Source: Candidatus Moraniibacteriota bacterium (lineage in GTDB: Bacteria > Patescibacteria > Paceibacteria > Moranbacterales > UBA2206). From it: DNA of 64,000 nt. The translations under genes and the position numbers were made by a program. The notes below the pieces were generated by a model. That model was given only the letters and a program-made list of their open reading frames with translations. It was not told where the DNA came from and did no database searches. The stretch's first letter is position 1. Each line of letters opens with the position of its first letter. The stretch is from the NCBI GenBank assembly GCA_030645735.1, contig JAUSNP010000003.1, forward strand, positions 124,001 to 188,000, written 5' to 3'. Positions 63,293-64,000 of this stretch are shown here, one piece after another.

Positions 63293-63742
63293 ATGATTAA
63301 AAAAATAAAAGTAGCGTTGTTGTTGGTGGCAGTATATTTTGTGGTGTCTCCCGTGAGTGCGTCTGCATATTCTTGCTTCCCAATCCCGCTCCCTGGTTGC
63401 ACAACTCCTGGTTTGCCCGGCGTAGATTTCGGTGGTTCTGGTGGTGGAATAAATGGTGGATGGTCGACAGGCAATGTTTCTGGCTATGGCCTGCCAGAAG
63501 GCTCAATCACAGGTATCATTGAAAACATTTTAGTGTGGCTGTTGATGATGTTTGGAATCATCGGCATAATTGGGTTTGTAATCTCAGGACTCATGTATGT
63601 TTTAGCAGCTGGTGATGAAAAAACGATTGAGAAAGCTAAATCAGCTATGAAAAATTCAGCCATCGGTGTGATTGTTGGAATTTCCGGTTTTGTGATTATC
63701 AAAGCAGTCGACACCATTCTCAACGCTTATAGCGGAGTTTAA
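63293..63742 (+). CDS. VirB2/TrbC-like pilin with Pro/Gly linker
   Basis: A 149-residue protein with a signal segment (VALLLVAVYFVVSPVSASA), a short Cys/Pro/Gly stretch (CFPIPLPGCTTPGLPG), and the VirB2-like helix pair (GSITGIIENILVWLLMMFG; GLMYVLAAGDEKTIEKAK). The GLPEGSITGII string is shared with the short pilin at 62803 (LPEGSITGIITN), showing recent common origin. Membrane pilus or channel subunit. Confidence 0.8.
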   Translation: MIKKIKVALLLVAVYFVVSPVSASAYSCFPIPLPGCTTPGLPGVDFGGSGGGINGGWSTGNVSGYGLPEGSITGIIENILVWLLMMFGIIGIIGFVISGLMYVLAAGDEKTIEKAKSAMKNSAIGVIVGISGFVIIKAVDTILNAYSGV

Positions 63743-63761
63743 TATTTTTTTAAATAAAAAA

Positions 63762-64000
63762 GTGAAAATAAAAATCATTATTTTTTTAGCAGTAATTGCC
63801 ATTGTATTTTTTGGTAAGCCTGATAGTACTCACGCCTCGAATTGTTCAGGTAGATGCGGGTTGATGTGTACAGTAAATGAAAATGTGTCATCGGATGCTT
63901 TTGAATATTGTGACGCTGCTGGAGAGCAGTGTTGCAAACCCAAACCAGAATGTGATCCAACAATGCCTGGTTGTGGTGGCACAACATCAGCTAAAGCGCC
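63762..64000 (+). CDS. Exported Cys-rich protein (partial)
   Basis: A gene starting at GTG, with the frame VKIKIIIFLAVIAIVFFGKP, a signal segment, followed by a Cys-rich outside part (NCSGRCGLMCTVN, CDAAGEQCCKPKPECDP, MPGCGG) that runs off the window. Seven or more Cys in 45 residues recall the repeats of the protein at 60557. It is 20 bp after the preceding pilin gene, in the same row. The start codon is GTG and no ATG alternative precedes the signal segment. Confidence 0.68.
   Translation, partial: MKIKIIIFLAVIAIVFFGKPDSTHASNCSGRCGLMCTVNENVSSDAFEYCDAAGEQCCKPKPECDPTMPGCGGTTSAKA

Noticed and set aside
1..64000. Recoding of TGA as Gly or Trp as in some CPR lineages
   Set aside because: Several genes end at TGA in the expected place (for example 35471, 45049, 45530) and conserved proteins show no internal TGA.

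Overview
The window looks like a chromosomal segment of a Patescibacteria (Candidate Phyla Radiation) bacterium, most likely of the Parcubacteria type. The support is indirect: AT-rich DNA, standard code with TGA as stop, a PrgI/VirB4/VirB6-like secretion locus plus several VirB2/TrbC-like small membrane proteins, a DUF4446 protein, a SemiSWEET, a small-gene family typical of these genomes, almost no biosynthetic genes, and dense short repeats. No 16S rRNA gene is present, so the lineage is inferred.

Layout. (1) 1-7.7 kb, minus strand: a type IV secretion/conjugation-like operon (VirB4-like ATPase, TraC-like protein, PrgI, a VirB6/TrbL-like membrane protein, exported proteins). (2) 7.8-20.4 kb: UbiA-like membrane protein, rsmA, a G5/RlpA-type exported protein, comM/yifB, lspA, a DksA-like protein, yraN, a possible 0.6-kb structured RNA, pnp, a NYN-domain protein, rpsO. 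(3) 20.7-32.4 kb: pcrA/uvrD, a LysM-CHAP hydrolase, xerC/D, SemiSWEET, tRNA-Ile2(CAU) and tRNA-Val, ftsH-tilS-kinase, rpsA, a metallo-hydrolase. (4) 32.5-39.7 kb: gyrA, an O-antigen-ligase-like gene full of parS-like palindromes, two tRNAs, a CCA-adding enzyme. (5) 39.7-48.1 kb: an accessory island with an amino-acid ABC transporter whose ATPase carries a TrmB-like C-terminal domain, a methyltransferase, two TrmB-like regulators with candidate operators, a Cys-cluster protein and two small genes with shared flanks. (6) 48.1-58.5 kb: tRNA clusters, rluD, rplS, a 3D-domain protein, uracil-DNA glycosylase, a phosphodiesterase, endonuclease IV, nrnA-rbfA-infB, and two tRNA fragments interrupted by the same 20-bp palindrome. 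(7) 58.5-64 kb: a methyltransferase, a sugar-type solute-binding lipoprotein and a row of VirB2/TrbC-like membrane proteins, two of them Cys-rich.

The best candidates for new biology are: the ABC-ATPase/TrmB-domain fusion together with a duplicated 91-bp divergent control region carrying the same 15-bp palindrome; a long non-coding stretch (about 14.2-14.8 kb) with its own promoter, complementary ends and many hairpins; ten copies of a parS-like palindrome inside one coding gene, three of them split at the centre by a second palindrome; in-frame repeat insertions in conserved genes; and a 20-bp palindrome lying in the D-arm of two tRNA fragments. All functional calls rest on reading the sequence and family knowledge; no searches were run.
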